Part shown: positions 1 through 9,932 of the stretch, in pieces
Layout of the letters: every line of letters begins with the position of its first letter
Position numbering within the stretch: position 1 is the stretch's first letter
Source of the DNA: Brevundimonas sp.
Lineage (GTDB): Bacteria > Pseudomonadota > Alphaproteobacteria > Caulobacterales > Caulobacteraceae
Reading direction: 5' to 3'
Assembly (NCBI RefSeq): GCF_029946145.1
Contig: NZ_JAQSDY010000026.1
Span: 1-64,000 of the forward strand
DNA: 64,000 nucleotides
Made by a program: the position numbers and the translations under genes
The notes under the pieces: model-generated
Told to the model about the DNA's origin: nothing
Database searches by the model: none
Seen by the model: only the letters and a program-made list of their open reading frames with translations

Positions 1-74
1 TGGACGACCTCGTCAAGGCGATGGACCGGCTGTGGACACACTGCAACGTGGCGCGCCTTCCTGCCGTCGCCTGA
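1..74 (+). CDS. hemA: C-terminal end of a probable 5-aminolevulinate synthase (partial)
   Basis: Only the last 23 codons are present, ending in TGA at 72-74. The tail (LVKAMDRLW followed by a short Ala/Arg-rich end) resembles the final helix of alphaproteobacterial 5-aminolevulinate synthase, the PLP enzyme that condenses glycine with succinyl-CoA in the first step of haem synthesis. The neighbouring glyA also handles glycine, which fits. Another fold-type I PLP enzyme could end in the same way, so the identity is tentative. The stop lies inside the start region of the next small gene, which suggests translational coupling. Confidence 0.5.
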   Translation, partial: DDLVKAMDRLWTHCNVARLPAVA

Positions 75-249
75 GCCAGGCCTCGGCGAGATTATCGTCG
101 AACTGACCCGCAACGGGCCATACCTGAAATGCTCGGCCGTGCACGTTGCGACCGGTGTGGAGGCGTCCGCCGTCGGGCCGGTCACCGAGCGCGCGGGCCT
201 GGAGCGGATCGCCATCGGCAAGCTGAAACGGGCGCTGGCCGCCCGCTGA
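61..249 (+). CDS. DUF6898 family small protein
   Basis: A protein of about 62 residues containing GEIIVELTRNGPYLKCSAVH and a basic end (KLKRALAAR). This is the pattern of DUF6898, a family of about 60 residues often found just upstream of glyA in alphaproteobacteria; its function is unknown. The frame is open to the window edge but has no ATG, GTG or TTG ahead of the conserved part. CTG at 61, inside the end of the upstream gene, gives the expected length and is the chosen start. A start before the window edge is possible. No signal peptide or membrane segment is seen. Confidence 0.65.
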   Translation: MPSPEPGLGEIIVELTRNGPYLKCSAVHVATGVEASAVGPVTERAGLERIAIGKLKRALAAR

Positions 250-316
250 CCACAAGATGTTGTGGTGAACCGGCGTCGGGCCTAAATGGTTCGCCGCCAG
301 AGCTTCGGGGATTCCA

Positions 317-1600
<1,284 letters not shown>

Positions 1601-1607
1601 CCCGCTG

Positions 1608-2066
1608 ATGAAATGCCCCTTCTGCGGAAATCAGGACACCCAGGTGAAGGACAGCCGCCCGTCCGACGACGGCGCCGCCATCCGCCGCCGCCGGTCCTGC
1701 CCGCAGTGCAGCGGGCGTTTCACCACTTTCGAACGGGTGCAGCTGCGCGAGCTGATGATCCTCAAGCGTAACGGCCGCCGCACCCCCTTCGACCGCGACA
1801 AGCTGGAGCGGTCGCTGAACGTCGCCCTGCGCAAGCGTCCGGTGCAGGCCGAACAGGTCGAACAGCTGGTCAGCCGCATAACCCGCCAGCTGGAAAGCCT
1901 CGGCGAGACAGAGATCCCGTCCTCGACCGTCGGCGACTTCATCATGAAGGCGCTGAAGTCGGTCGATGAGGTCGCCTACGTCCGCTACGCCTCGGTCTAC
2001 AAGGACTTCCGCCACACCGGCGACTTCGCGCGTTTCCTGGGCGACGAGGGTCTGGACGAAAACTGA
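1608..2066 (+). CDS. nrdR: transcriptional repressor NrdR
   Basis: Repressor of ribonucleotide reductase genes, 152 residues as usual for the family. It has an N-terminal zinc ribbon with CPFC near residues 3-6 and CPQC near 31-34. An ATP-cone domain (about residues 49-139) follows; it senses ATP and dATP and controls binding to NrdR boxes at nrd promoters. The start is the ATG that gives the canonical MKCPFC end. Its TGA overlaps the start of the RibD-like gene by one base (TGATG), and nrdR heads a riboflavin-nusB block in many alphaproteobacteria. Confidence 0.97.
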   Translation: MKCPFCGNQDTQVKDSRPSDDGAAIRRRRSCPQCSGRFTTFERVQLRELMILKRNGRRTPFDRDKLERSLNVALRKRPVQAEQVEQLVSRITRQLESLGETEIPSSTVGDFIMKALKSVDEVAYVRYASVYKDFRHTGDFARFLGDEGLDEN

Positions 2067-2710
2067 TGCGCCCCCCGGATCAAAGGATCCGCGTCACCCT
2101 GAAGCTGGCCACATCGCTGGACGGCCGGATCGCCACGGCCACGGGCGAGAGTCAGTGGATCACGGGCGAGGCGGCGCGGCTGGAAGGCCATCGCCTCAGG
2201 GCCGCTCATGACGCCATTCTGGTGGGCGTCGAGACTGTACTCGCGGACGACCCCGAACTGACGGCGCGGCTTCCGGGCCGGCCTGTAGACCAGCCGTTGC
2301 GGGTGGTGCTGGACAGTCGCCTGCGCACGCCCCCCACGTCGAAGGTCGCAAACGGCGACAGCCTGATCCTCACCGTTTCCGAGCCCGCGCCCGTCGGGAC
2401 CGCCGTCGTTGAACGCGTCGAGGCCGACCAGGAGCGCCCGTCGGTCGTCGCCAGCCTCGGCGCCCTGAAACGCCGGGGCGTTTCATCGGTGCTGATCGAG
2501 GGCGGCGGGCAGGTGGCGGCCAGTTTCCTGCGAGCCGGCCTCGTGGATCGGCTGGAGTGGTTCCGCGCCCCGATCCTGCTTGGGGCCGAGGGGCGACCCT
2601 GCGTGGCGGCGCTCGGCCTTGCGAAGCTGGCCGATGCCCCCACCTTCCGGCGAGTGTCCGCCGAACCGGTCGGCGACGATCTGTGGGAACGCTATGACGC
2701 GATCCGCTAG
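2066..2710 (+). CDS. ribD: RibD-type reductase lacking the deaminase domain
   Basis: A stand-alone RibD C-terminal (dihydrofolate-reductase-like) domain of 214 residues. This domain reduces 5-amino-6-(5-phosphoribosylamino)uracil with NADPH in riboflavin synthesis. Visible motifs are SLDGRIA, SQWITG, AILVGVETVLADDPELTAR and VLIEGGGQVAASFL. The N-terminal cytidine-deaminase-like domain of bifunctional RibD (HAE and PCxxC zinc motifs, about 145 residues) is absent, and nrdR occupies the space where it would lie. The pathway deaminase must therefore be encoded elsewhere, or this is a reductase paralogue. It is coupled to nrdR by TGATG. Confidence 0.88.
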   Translation: MRPPDQRIRVTLKLATSLDGRIATATGESQWITGEAARLEGHRLRAAHDAILVGVETVLADDPELTARLPGRPVDQPLRVVLDSRLRTPPTSKVANGDSLILTVSEPAPVGTAVVERVEADQERPSVVASLGALKRRGVSSVLIEGGGQVAASFLRAGLVDRLEWFRAPILLGAEGRPCVAALGLAKLADAPTFRRVSAEPVGDDLWERYDAIR

Positions 2711-2768
2711 CCTTCGCCGGCCTGCGACCGGTTTTGACGTACGGCGGCCCTCGCCGGGAGGGCGTTGA

Positions 2769-3359
2769 GTGTTCACCGGAATCGTCACCGACATTGGCCG
2801 GGTCCGTTCGGTCCGCCAGACCGCGCGCGACCGTCGCTATGAGATCGAGACCGCCTTCGACACCGCCGGCGTCGACCTCGGCGCCTCGATCAGCCACGCC
2901 GGCTGCTGCCTGACCGTGACCGAGAAGGGCCCCGGCTGGTTCGCCGTCGAGGTCTCGGGGGAAACCCTGTCGAAGACCACCCTCGGAGACTGGGCCGAGG
3001 GCCACCGCGTCAACCTCGAGCGCGCCGCGAAACTGGGCGACGAAATGGGCGGCCATGTCGTCTCGGGCCATGTCGATGGTCTGGGCCGGGTTGTCTCGGT
3101 CACGCCCGAAGGCGGCTCGCACCGCATCGACATCGAGGCCCCGGCGCCGCTGCACCGCTATATCGCCGCCAAGGGCTCGATCACGGTCGACGGCGTCTCC
3201 CTGACCGTCAACGCCGTCGAGGATCGGACCTTCGGTCTGAATATCATCCCCCACACCTGGGAAGCGACCACGCTCGGGGCCCTCAAACCGGGCGACGCGG
3301 TCAACCTCGAGATCGACATGCTGGCGCGATACCTCGCGCGGTGGCAGGAGACGGCGTGA
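2769..3359 (+). CDS. ribE: riboflavin synthase alpha subunit
   Basis: Catalyses the last step of riboflavin synthesis, dismutation of two 6,7-dimethyl-8-ribityllumazines. The 196 residues form two tandem lumazine-binding barrels (about 1-96 and 97-190). The family's MFTGIV start is present, as is the repeated GCCLTV / GVSLTVN motif. The start is GTG at 2769, because only this codon gives the conserved N-terminus. It lies 58 bases after ribD and overlaps the next gene by TGATG, so it belongs to the riboflavin operon. Confidence 0.97.
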   Translation: MFTGIVTDIGRVRSVRQTARDRRYEIETAFDTAGVDLGASISHAGCCLTVTEKGPGWFAVEVSGETLSKTTLGDWAEGHRVNLERAAKLGDEMGGHVVSGHVDGLGRVVSVTPEGGSHRIDIEAPAPLHRYIAAKGSITVDGVSLTVNAVEDRTFGLNIIPHTWEATTLGALKPGDAVNLEIDMLARYLARWQETA

Positions 3360-4492
3360 TGCAACTGGCCGCGAACATGAACGACAGCCCGATCAGCCCC
3401 ATCGAGGACATCCTCGAGGACGCCCGCAACGGCAAGCCCTACATCCTCGTCGACGCCGAGGATCGCGAGAACGAGGGCGACATCATCATTCCGGCCCAGT
3501 TCGCCACGCCGGACCAGATCAATTTCATGGCTCGGCACGCCCGCGGCCTGATCTGCCTCGCCATCACCGCCGACCGCGCCCGCCAGCTGCGCCTGCCGCC
3601 GATGGCGGCCGAGAACCGCGAGAGCATGGGCACGGCCTTCACCGTCTCGATCGAGGCGCGCGAGGGCGTGACCACCGGCATTTCGGCCGCCGACCGCGCC
3701 CGCACGGTGCAGGTGGCGGCGGACCCGACCCGTGGCGCCGACGACATCGTCTCGCCCGGCCATGTGTTCCCGCTGGTCGCCCGCGACGGCGGCGTGCTGG
3801 TCCGCACCGGCCACACCGAGGCCGCGGTCGATATCAGCCGCATGGCCGGCCTTACGCCCGCCGGCGTGATCTGCGAGATCATGAACGACGACGGATCGAT
3901 GGCGCGGATGCCGGACCTCGTCGCCTTCGCCCAGCTGCACGGAATGAAGATCGGCACCATCGCCGACCTGATCGCCTATCGCCGCCGCACCGAACGCTAT
4001 GTCGAGCGGATCATGGATACGCCGTTCGAGAGCGTCCACGGCGGGCCGTTCCGCCTGATGCTGTACCGGAACACCATCGAGGGCGCCGAGCATGTGGCGC
4101 TGGTTCACGGCAAGATCGAGCCGGGCAAGCCGACGCTGGTGCGCATGCACCAGGTCGATTTCGCCGCCGACCTGCTGGGCCATGTCGAGGCGCGGCAAAG
4201 CTATATTCCCAAGGCCCTGAAAGTGATCAGCGACCATCCGGGGGCGGGCGTGACTGTCTTCCTCCGCGATCCTGACCTGCACGGCCTTGCGGAGCGGCTG
4301 GCGGGCGTTGAGAAACCCGTCGCGGTCGACCGCTCGATCCGCAACTACGGCGTCGGCGCGCAGATCCTGCTGGATCTCGGCGTGCGCGACATGATCGTGA
4401 TGAGCTCGACCCGCCCCAATCCCGCTGCGCTGGAAGGCTACGGCCTGCGCATCGTCGGCTGGCGCGACATGGACGGAGAAGACCAATCCTGA
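3359..4492 (+). CDS. ribB: RibBA-like DHBP synthase with degenerate GTP cyclohydrolase II domain
   Basis: The N-terminal half (about residues 15-205) is a 3,4-dihydroxy-2-butanone-4-phosphate synthase with the catalytic loop [13 protein letters not shown] and conserved GHTEAAVD. It makes the four-carbon precursor of lumazine. The C-terminal half aligns with GTP cyclohydrolase II, but the zinc motif (family pattern CxTGDxxxSxRCDCG) is replaced by [20 protein letters not shown] with no cysteine, so GTP hydrolysis is unlikely. Such hybrids (RibBX type) are known in proteobacteria. The chosen ATG overlaps the upstream stop and has AGGAG about 8 bases before it. A GTG 18 bases earlier is possible. 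Confidence 0.93.
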   Translation: MQLAANMNDSPISPIEDILEDARNGKPYILVDAEDRENEGDIIIPAQFATPDQINFMARHARGLICLAITADRARQLRLPPMAAENRESMGTAFTVSIEAREGVTTGISAADRARTVQVAADPTRGADDIVSPGHVFPLVARDGGVLVRTGHTEAAVDISRMAGLTPAGVICEIMNDDGSMARMPDLVAFAQLHGMKIGTIADLIAYRRRTERYVERIMDTPFESVHGGPFRLMLYRNTIEGAEHVALVHGKIEPGKPTLVRMHQVDFAADLLGHVEARQSYIPKALKVISDHPGAGVTVFLRDPDLHGLAERLAGVEKPVAVDRSIRNYGVGAQILLDLGVRDMIVMSSTRPNPAALEGYGLRIVGWRDMDGEDQS

Positions 4493-4950
4493 GCGATCCC
4501 CCCCGCGTCCTCATCGTCGAGGCGCGCTTCTATGACGATCTGGCCGACGCCCTGCTGGAAGGGGCGAAGGACGCCCTGCGGGCTCGGAACGCGGAGTTCG
4601 ACGTGGTCTCCGTGCCTGGCGCGCTCGAAGTGCCGACGGCCATCGCCCTGGCTGTCGAGGCTGGCCGCTACCCAACCGCGCCGCGCTACGACGGTTTCGT
4701 CGCCCTGGGCTGCGTGATCCGCGGCGAGACCTACCATTTCGAGATCGTCTCGGATCAGTCGGCGGCGGGGCTCCGCAATCTGGGGCTTAACGGCGTCGTC
4801 ATCGGAAACGGCATCCTGACGACCGAGGACGAGGACCAGGCCTGGGCCCGGGCCCGCATCAGCGAGGGCGACAAGGGCGGCGGCGCGGCGCGCGCCTGTC
4901 TCGACCTCATTGCCTTGCGCAAGCGGCTGCGCGTAGGACTGGGCGCGTGA
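4489..4950 (+). CDS. ribH: 6,7-dimethyl-8-ribityllumazine synthase
   Basis: Condenses the ribitylaminouracil with dihydroxybutanone phosphate and assembles into icosahedral or decameric shells. Motifs: [26 protein letters not shown] and [16 protein letters not shown]. The conserved beginning ([17 protein letters not shown]) has no ATG, GTG or TTG in frame ahead of it. CTG at 4489, overlapping the ribB stop as CTGA with GGAG about 10 bases upstream, gives the normal length of 153 residues and is the likely start. A GTG at 4603 would remove about a quarter of the protein. The gene overlaps nusB by GTGA. Confidence 0.93.
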   Translation: MSDPPRVLIVEARFYDDLADALLEGAKDALRARNAEFDVVSVPGALEVPTAIALAVEAGRYPTAPRYDGFVALGCVIRGETYHFEIVSDQSAAGLRNLGLNGVVIGNGILTTEDEDQAWARARISEGDKGGGAARACLDLIALRKRLRVGLGA

Positions 4951-5477
4951 CCGAACCCGCCAGCCTCCAGTCCGTCCTCGCCCAGCTCGCAGAGGCCGAG
5001 AAACAGCGCGCAGAACCGCAACTGACCAGCCGCCAGCGCCGCGCGCGCACCGTCGCGCGCCTCGCGGCCGTCCAGGCCCTCTATCAGATGGAGCTGGCCG
5101 GCGAGGGCGTCGAGACCGTCATCTCCGAGTTTTCCAACCATCGCTTCGACGCCGACATCGAGGGCGAACCCCTCGCCGAGGCCGACGAGGACTGGTTCGC
5201 CGGGATCGTGCGGGGCGTGGTCAGCGGCCAGCGCGACATCGACGACGCGGTCAAGGCGCGGCTGGCGTCCAACTGGCGGATGGAACGTCTCGACTCCACC
5301 CTTCGGGCCCTGCTCAGGGCCGGGGCGTGGGAACTGCGCGAACGCCAGGACGTGCCGCGCGAGATCGTCATCGACGAATATGTGGAACTGGCCAAGGCCT
5401 TCTTCGACGACGCCGAAGCCAAATTCGTCAACGCGGCGCTGGACGGCGTCGCCCGAGACGCCCGGCCCAGGGGCTGA
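4947..5477 (+). CDS. nusB: transcription antitermination protein NusB
   Basis: All-helical RNA-binding protein that works with NusE (S10) at boxA in rRNA antitermination. The core (about residues 32-170) shows [20 protein letters not shown] and the C-terminal signature [20 protein letters not shown] with FVNAALD. About 30 residues precede the core, so the protein (176 residues) is longer than the E. coli form, as is usual in alphaproteobacteria. The start is GTG in the GTGA overlap with ribH. The link to ribH and thiL is conserved widely. Confidence 0.96.
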   Translation: MTEPASLQSVLAQLAEAEKQRAEPQLTSRQRRARTVARLAAVQALYQMELAGEGVETVISEFSNHRFDADIEGEPLAEADEDWFAGIVRGVVSGQRDIDDAVKARLASNWRMERLDSTLRALLRAGAWELRERQDVPREIVIDEYVELAKAFFDDAEAKFVNAALDGVARDARPRG

Positions 5478-5484
5478 CACGGAC

Positions 5485-6474
5485 ATGCCCGCGGTCGATG
5501 TCGCAGGCGAGTTCGAGACCATCCGCCGCCTGTTCGCGCCCCTGGCCCATCCCGAGTGGGGACGGGGGTTGCTGGATGATGTCGCCGTGGTGCCCTCACG
5601 CGCCGGGCACGATCTGGTTCTGACCAAGGACGCCATCGTCGAGGGCGTTCACTTCCTGCCGGACGACCCGCTGGACACCGTGGCCCGCAAGCTGATGCGG
5701 GTGAACCTGTCGGACCTGGCCGCCAAGGGGGCCGAGCCGTTCGGCTATCTGCTGGCCTGCCACTGGTCCGAGCGTTGCGGCTGGCCCGAGCGGATGGCGT
5801 TCTGCGACGGCCTGCGTGTCGACCAGAAGGCGTTCGGCGTCGCCTTGCTGGGCGGCGACACGGTCGTGACGCCGGGCCCGGCCAGCTTTTCCATGACCAT
5901 GCTTGGCTGGATCCCCAAGGGGCGAACCGTCGGCCGCGCTGGCGCCCGGGCGGGTGACCTGGTGTTCGTGACCGGCGCCATCGGCGACGGCTGGCTGGGA
6001 CTGGAGGCGGTGCGGGGCAGGCTGTCGCTGGATCCTGAACGGATCGCCGCCTTGTCGGACCACTACCGGATCCCGACGCCGCGTACGGAATTCGCGGACC
6101 CGGTGCGGGATATGGCCACCTCGGCCATCGACATCTCCGACGGGCTGATCGCCGATCTCGGCCATCTGGCGGAAGCCGGGCGGGTGCGCATCGAGATCGA
6201 TCTGGAAAACGTGCCGCTGTCGGCCGCCGGCCAGGCGTGGTTCGACGGCCGCGTCGACGAGCAGGCAGCGCTGGAAAAGCTGGTCACCGGCGGTGACGAC
6301 TATGAGGTCGCCTTTACGGTCGGACCTCGCGATGAAGCCGCCATCCGGCGCGAGGCCGAGCGCCGGCATCTGCGCCTGACGCGAATCGGCCGCGTGACGG
6401 CGGGGCAGGGGGTCATCGCCCGTTTCGCCGGGCAGCCGGTACCCTTCGACAAGCCGGGTTTTACCCACGGCTGA
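5485..6474 (+). CDS. thiL: thiamine-monophosphate kinase
   Basis: Phosphorylates thiamine monophosphate to thiamine diphosphate with ATP. The 329 residues show the PurM/ThiL fold: a DD pair in LLDDVAVV, TKDAIVEGVHF, VNLSDLAAKGAEP, LLGGDTVVTPG, DISDGLIADLG and TGGDDYEVAF. The usual GDDAA metal motif reads LDDVA here, so both aspartates are kept and the preceding Gly is changed. The ATG lies 7 bases after the nusB stop, giving the common nusB-thiL order. It is probably the last gene of the riboflavin block. Confidence 0.95.
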   Translation: MPAVDVAGEFETIRRLFAPLAHPEWGRGLLDDVAVVPSRAGHDLVLTKDAIVEGVHFLPDDPLDTVARKLMRVNLSDLAAKGAEPFGYLLACHWSERCGWPERMAFCDGLRVDQKAFGVALLGGDTVVTPGPASFSMTMLGWIPKGRTVGRAGARAGDLVFVTGAIGDGWLGLEAVRGRLSLDPERIAALSDHYRIPTPRTEFADPVRDMATSAIDISDGLIADLGHLAEAGRVRIEIDLENVPLSAAGQAWFDGRVDEQAALEKLVTGGDDYEVAFTVGPRDEAAIRREAERRHLRLTRIGRVTAGQGVIARFAGQPVPFDKPGFTHG

Positions 6475-6511
6475 CAACGAAATCTCAAGGCGTGGCCGTC
6501 AAGGTGCCGCC

Positions 6512-6937
6512 ATGCGCCGTCGTGACCTCATCGCCGCCTCCGCCGCCCTGCCGGTTCTCGTCGCCGGGAACGGGGCCATGGCCAGCGACAGACCCGCGCC
6601 CAGCGGCGCGAGCATCAGCATGCCCGGCGTGGGGCTGCCGGTCATCGCCGGCGGGCGTCTGCGGAACTATGTCTTCGTCTCCCTGCGCATGCATCTGGGC
6701 GGGTCGGCCACGCCCGAATCGATGCGCCTCAAGGAAGCCTATCTGCGCGACGCCCTGGTCCGCGCCGGACACCGGACGCCGTTTCTTGTGCCGGATGACT
6801 GGACGCGGATCGATGAGGCCGCCCTGTCCGCCAGCCTGATGCGATCGGCCGCTGTGATAGCTGGACGCGGCTCGGTGGTGCGCGTCGAGATCGTCAGCCA
6901 GGCGCCCCGCCGCCGCACCGGCGTCACCGCTGGCTGA
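6512..6937 (+). CDS. hypothetical secreted protein with Tat-like signal
   Basis: A 141-residue protein that begins MRRRDLIAASAALPVLVAG and has ASD near residue 26. This is an RR-containing hydrophobic leader that suggests Tat or Sec export to the periplasm. The mature part is mixed alpha/beta with no recognised motif; a stretch around RNYVFVSLRMHLG and KEAYLRDALVRAGHRTPF is probably the conserved core. It follows thiL by 37 bases and could be read from the same transcript. The family is not identified; similar short Tat-leader proteins occur in Caulobacterales, by recollection only. Confidence 0.75.
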   Translation: MRRRDLIAASAALPVLVAGNGAMASDRPAPSGASISMPGVGLPVIAGGRLRNYVFVSLRMHLGGSATPESMRLKEAYLRDALVRAGHRTPFLVPDDWTRIDEAALSASLMRSAAVIAGRGSVVRVEIVSQAPRRRTGVTAG

Positions 6938-7114
6938 ACTTCGTTCACCAACGCTGTTGCGTCGGCCCCCGGCATTTGGCACGTTTCCGCCGCAATTCCC
7001 CAAGGACGCAACATGCGTCCGGTGCGCACGGGGGGACCGGAAGGCGGACAGAGGCGAATAACGCCCGCCGCGCCAAGGAACCGGGCGCCTGAACACACAG
7101 GGTTTGGAAACGCC

Positions 7115-9262
7115 ATGAGTAACTATCTGTGGCTGGTCATCGCCGCGGGCGCGCTGGGAGTGCTTTACGGCCTCGTCCAGACCGCCGCGTTGATGAAGGC
7201 CAGCACCGGCAACGACAAGATGCGCGAGATCGCCGCGGCGATCCAGGAAGGGGCCTCGGCCTATCTGCGCCGCCAGTACACCACCATCGCCATGGTCGGG
7301 GTCGTCATCCTGATCGCGGCGTATCTGCTGATCGGCCCCTGGGCGGCCATAGGCTTCGTCATCGGCGCGGTGCTTTCGGGCCTCGCCGGGTTCGCGGGCA
7401 TGCTGATCTCGGTCCGGGCCAACGTCCGCACCGCGCAGGCGGCGTCCGAGAGCCTCGCCAAGGGTCTGGACCTGGCCTTCCGGTCGGGCGCCATCACCGG
7501 CATGTTCGTGGCGGGCGGCGCGCTTCTGGGCGTGGCCGGCTACTACGCCTTCCTGACCGCCGGCGCGGGCTTTGAGTCCACCAGCCGCGAGGTCATCGAC
7601 GGTCTGGTGGCCCTGGGCTTCGGCGCCTCGCTGATCTCCATCTTCGCCCGTCTGGGCGGCGGCATCTTCACCAAGGGCGCCGACGTGGGCGGCGACATGG
7701 TGGGCAAGGTCGAGGCCGGCATCCCCGAGGATGACCCCCGCAACGCCGCGACCATCGCCGACAATGTCGGCGACAACGTCGGCGACTGCGCCGGCATGGC
7801 CGCCGACCTGTTCGAGACCTATGCGGTGACGACGGTGGCGACGATGGTGCTGGCGGCGATCTTCTTCCGCGACCAGCCCTATGTCGAAACCATGATGCTG
7901 CTGCCGCTGGCCATCTGCGCCATCTGCGTGGTGACCTCGATCATCGGCAGCTTCTTTGTCCGTCTGGGCAAGAGCCAGAACATCATGGGCGCCCTGTACC
8001 AGGGCCTGATCGTCACCGGCGTCCTGTCGGTCGGTGCGGTCTGGTGGGTCATCACCAACCTGGTGACCGGCCCGGTCACGACGACCAGCGGTCTGGTCAT
8101 CGAGCCTATGAGCCTGTTCTGGTCCGGCCTGGTCGGTCTGGGCGTCACCGCGGCCATCGTGGTGATCACCGAATACTACACCGGCTCCAACTTCCGGCCG
8201 GTGCGCTCGGTCGCCAACGCCTCGGTTTCGGGCCATGGCACCAATGTGATCCAGGGCCTGGCCGTTTCGCTGGAGTCCACGGCGCTTCCGGCGCTGACGA
8301 TCATCGTCGGCATCGTCGCCAGCTATCAGCTGGCGGGCCTGTTCGGCATCGCCATCGCCACCACGACCATGCTGGGCGTGGCGGGGATGATCGTGGCGCT
8401 GGACGCCTTCGGTCCGGTCACCGACAACGCCGGCGGCATCGCCGAGATGGCGAGCCTGCCCTCGGACGTGCGTCACGTGACGGACGCCCTGGACGCCGTC
8501 GGCAACACCACCAAGGCGGTGACCAAGGGCTATGCGATCGGTTCCGCGGGCTTGGGCGCCCTGGTGCTGTTCGCGGCCTATACGTCGGACCTGAACTATT
8601 TCGCCGCCAACCCCGACCTGTTCCCGTTCTTCGCGGGCATGGGCGAGATCGATTTCGGCCTGACCAATCCCTATGTCGTCGTCGGCCTGTTGTTCGGGGG
8701 ACTGCTGCCCTTCCTGTTCGGCGGAATGTCCATGATGGCGGTCGGCCGGGCTGCTGAATCGGTCGTGGAAGAGGTCCGTCGCCAGTTCCGCGAGAACCCG
8801 GGCATCATGACCTATGAGGTCAAGCCCGAGTACGGCCGGGCCGTCGACATCCTGACCAAGGCGGCGATCCGCGAGATGATCGTGCCGTCGCTGTTGCCCG
8901 TCCTGTCGCCGATCGTGCTGTTTGTGGCCGTCCTCATGATCTCGGACAAGGCCACCGCGTTCGCGGCCCTGGGCGCCATGCTGATGGGCGTGATCGTCAC
9001 CGGCCTGTTCGTCGCCATCTCGATGACGTCGGGCGGCGGCGCGTGGGACAACGCCAAGAAGGTGATCGAAGAGGGCTTCACCGACAAGAACGGCGTCGTC
9101 CACGGCAAGGGCTCCGAGGCGCACAAGGCCGCGGTGACCGGCGACACGGTCGGGGATCCCTACAAGGACACCTCCGGCCCGGCGGTGAATCCGATGATCA
9201 AGATCACCAACATCGTCGCCCTGCTTCTTCTGGCGGTGCTGGCGAGCGGCAAGATCGCCTGA
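7115..9262 (+). CDS. hppA: K+-independent proton-pumping inorganic pyrophosphatase
   Basis: Integral membrane enzyme that couples pyrophosphate hydrolysis to proton export. The 715 residues form about 16 membrane helices. The substrate-site motifs [39 protein letters not shown] and [12 protein letters not shown] are intact. The sequence GNTTKA carries Lys at the position that is Ala in K+-dependent enzymes, so the K+-independent class is predicted. The chosen ATG starts MSNYLW; an upstream in-frame ATG would add 34 hydrophilic residues without support. Two strong hairpins follow the gene. Confidence 0.97.
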   Translation: MSNYLWLVIAAGALGVLYGLVQTAALMKASTGNDKMREIAAAIQEGASAYLRRQYTTIAMVGVVILIAAYLLIGPWAAIGFVIGAVLSGLAGFAGMLISVRANVRTAQAASESLAKGLDLAFRSGAITGMFVAGGALLGVAGYYAFLTAGAGFESTSREVIDGLVALGFGASLISIFARLGGGIFTKGADVGGDMVGKVEAGIPEDDPRNAATIADNVGDNVGDCAGMAADLFETYAVTTVATMVLAAIFFRDQPYVETMMLLPLAICAICVVTSIIGSFFVRLGKSQNIMGALYQGLIVTGVLSVGAVWWVITNLVTGPVTTTSGLVIEPMSLFWSGLVGLGVTAAIVVITEYYTGSNFRPVRSVANASVSGHGTNVIQGLAVSLESTALPALTIIVGIVASYQLAGLFGIAIATTTMLGVAGMIVALDAFGPVTDNAGGIAEMASLPSDVRHVTDALDAVGNTTKAVTKGYAIGSAGLGALVLFAAYTSDLNYFAANPDLFPFFAGMGEIDFGLTNPYVVVGLLFGGLLPFLFGGMSMMAVGRAAESVVEEVRRQFRENPGIMTYEVKPEYGRAVDILTKAAIREMIVPSLLPVLSPIVLFVAVLMISDKATAFAALGAMLMGVIVTGLFVAISMTSGGGAWDNAKKVIEEGFTDKNGVVHGKGSEAHKAAVTGDTVGDPYKDTSGPAVNPMIKITNIVALLLLAVLASGKIA

Positions 9263-9270
9263 GTTTGAAC

Positions 9271-9296
9271 GGCCTCTCCGGTTCGCCGGAGAGGCC
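9271..9296 (+). terminator. hairpin after hppA
   Basis: Perfect 11-bp stem (GGCCTCTCCGG) with a TTCG tetraloop 8 bases after the hppA stop. It is followed by GGCCATCC and not by a T run, so it may act as a 3'-end stabiliser or with the second hairpin as a tandem terminator. Confidence 0.7.
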
Positions 9297-9317
9297 GGCC
9301 ATCCTGAAAAAGAAAGA

Positions 9318-9349
9318 GGCCCCGGAGAGCGATCTCCGGGGCCTTCTTC
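9318..9349. terminator. bidirectional terminator between hppA and bamE
   Basis: An 11-bp stem (GGCCCCGGAGA) with a 4-base loop, followed by TTCTTCGTT on the plus strand. It is preceded by AAAAAGAAAGA, which is a T-rich tail on the minus strand. It lies between the convergent hppA and bamE ends and can serve both. Confidence 0.8.
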
Positions 9350-9369
9350 GTTCTGCCTGGTCGGGAGAC

Positions 9370-9849
9370 CTAGTCGTCCCGGCGTTGCTGGCCGGGCGTG
9401 TCTTCGTCGGTGCGGGGCAGCTGGCCGCGGCCGACGTTGCCGAGCAGTTGCTCGAGGATCGTCAGCTGGCGGCCGCGGGTCGGCGTCTCGCGGCCGTTCA
9501 TGGCGACGACCTGGCCGTCCTCGAGACCGAGATTGTTGACAGCCGAAACCTGACCGGCCTCGTTGAAGGTGATTTCGGTCACCGACCGCTGGGTCACGTG
9601 GGCGCGGTTGTAGGTGTATTTCTCGGTGACCTGGCTGATGTAGTACCAGATGCTGTCACGCTCGAAGGTCGAGGTCGTCGACGGCGTACCCAGCTTGGTC
9701 AGCACGGTCTGTTTGGTGTCCGTGCCGGCGACGATGTCGGCCGGCTTGGCGTCGATGGCTTGGAAACCGTTCTGACCCACCACCGGGGCGCACGCGGCCG
9801 TAAGGGCCGTGGCGGACAAAACGGCGATAAGGAGCTTGGAACGGAGCAT
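9370..9849 (-). CDS. bamE: outer membrane assembly lipoprotein BamE
   Basis: Lipoprotein partner of the BamA complex that inserts beta-barrel proteins in the outer membrane. A signal peptide of about 19 residues ends in the lipobox LTAAC. The SmpA/OmlA core follows, with DIVAGTDTKQTVLTKLGTPS, IWYYISQVTEKY and VTEITFNEAGQV. The tail (about residues 115-160) is polar and probably disordered. The 160-residue start uses ATG; a TTG 24 bases upstream would only lengthen the leader. The gene is divergent from the bc1 chaperone gene. Confidence 0.93.
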   Translation of the reverse strand: MLRSKLLIAVLSATALTAACAPVVGQNGFQAIDAKPADIVAGTDTKQTVLTKLGTPSTTSTFERDSIWYYISQVTEKYTYNRAHVTQRSVTEITFNEAGQVSAVNNLGLEDGQVVAMNGRETPTRGRQLTILEQLLGNVGRGQLPRTDEDTPGQQRRDD

Positions 9850-9932
9850 TTGCGGCGCCTGCGACTTCAACAAGGTCTTTGACCTAACCGGACCCGAGCC
9901 TTAGTTCAACGGCGCGGCGGAAAAGGGGCCGC

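Noticed and set aside
2000..2800. FMN riboswitch ahead of the riboflavin genes
   Set aside because: The RibD-like gene overlaps nrdR, so there is no leader, and the 58 bases before ribE do not have the conserved FMN aptamer elements.
6485..9124. Antisense open frame of about 880 codons opposite hppA
   Set aside because: It is the mirror of a strongly codon-biased gene, full of low-complexity His/Asp/Gly, with no conserved domain and no ribosome site.
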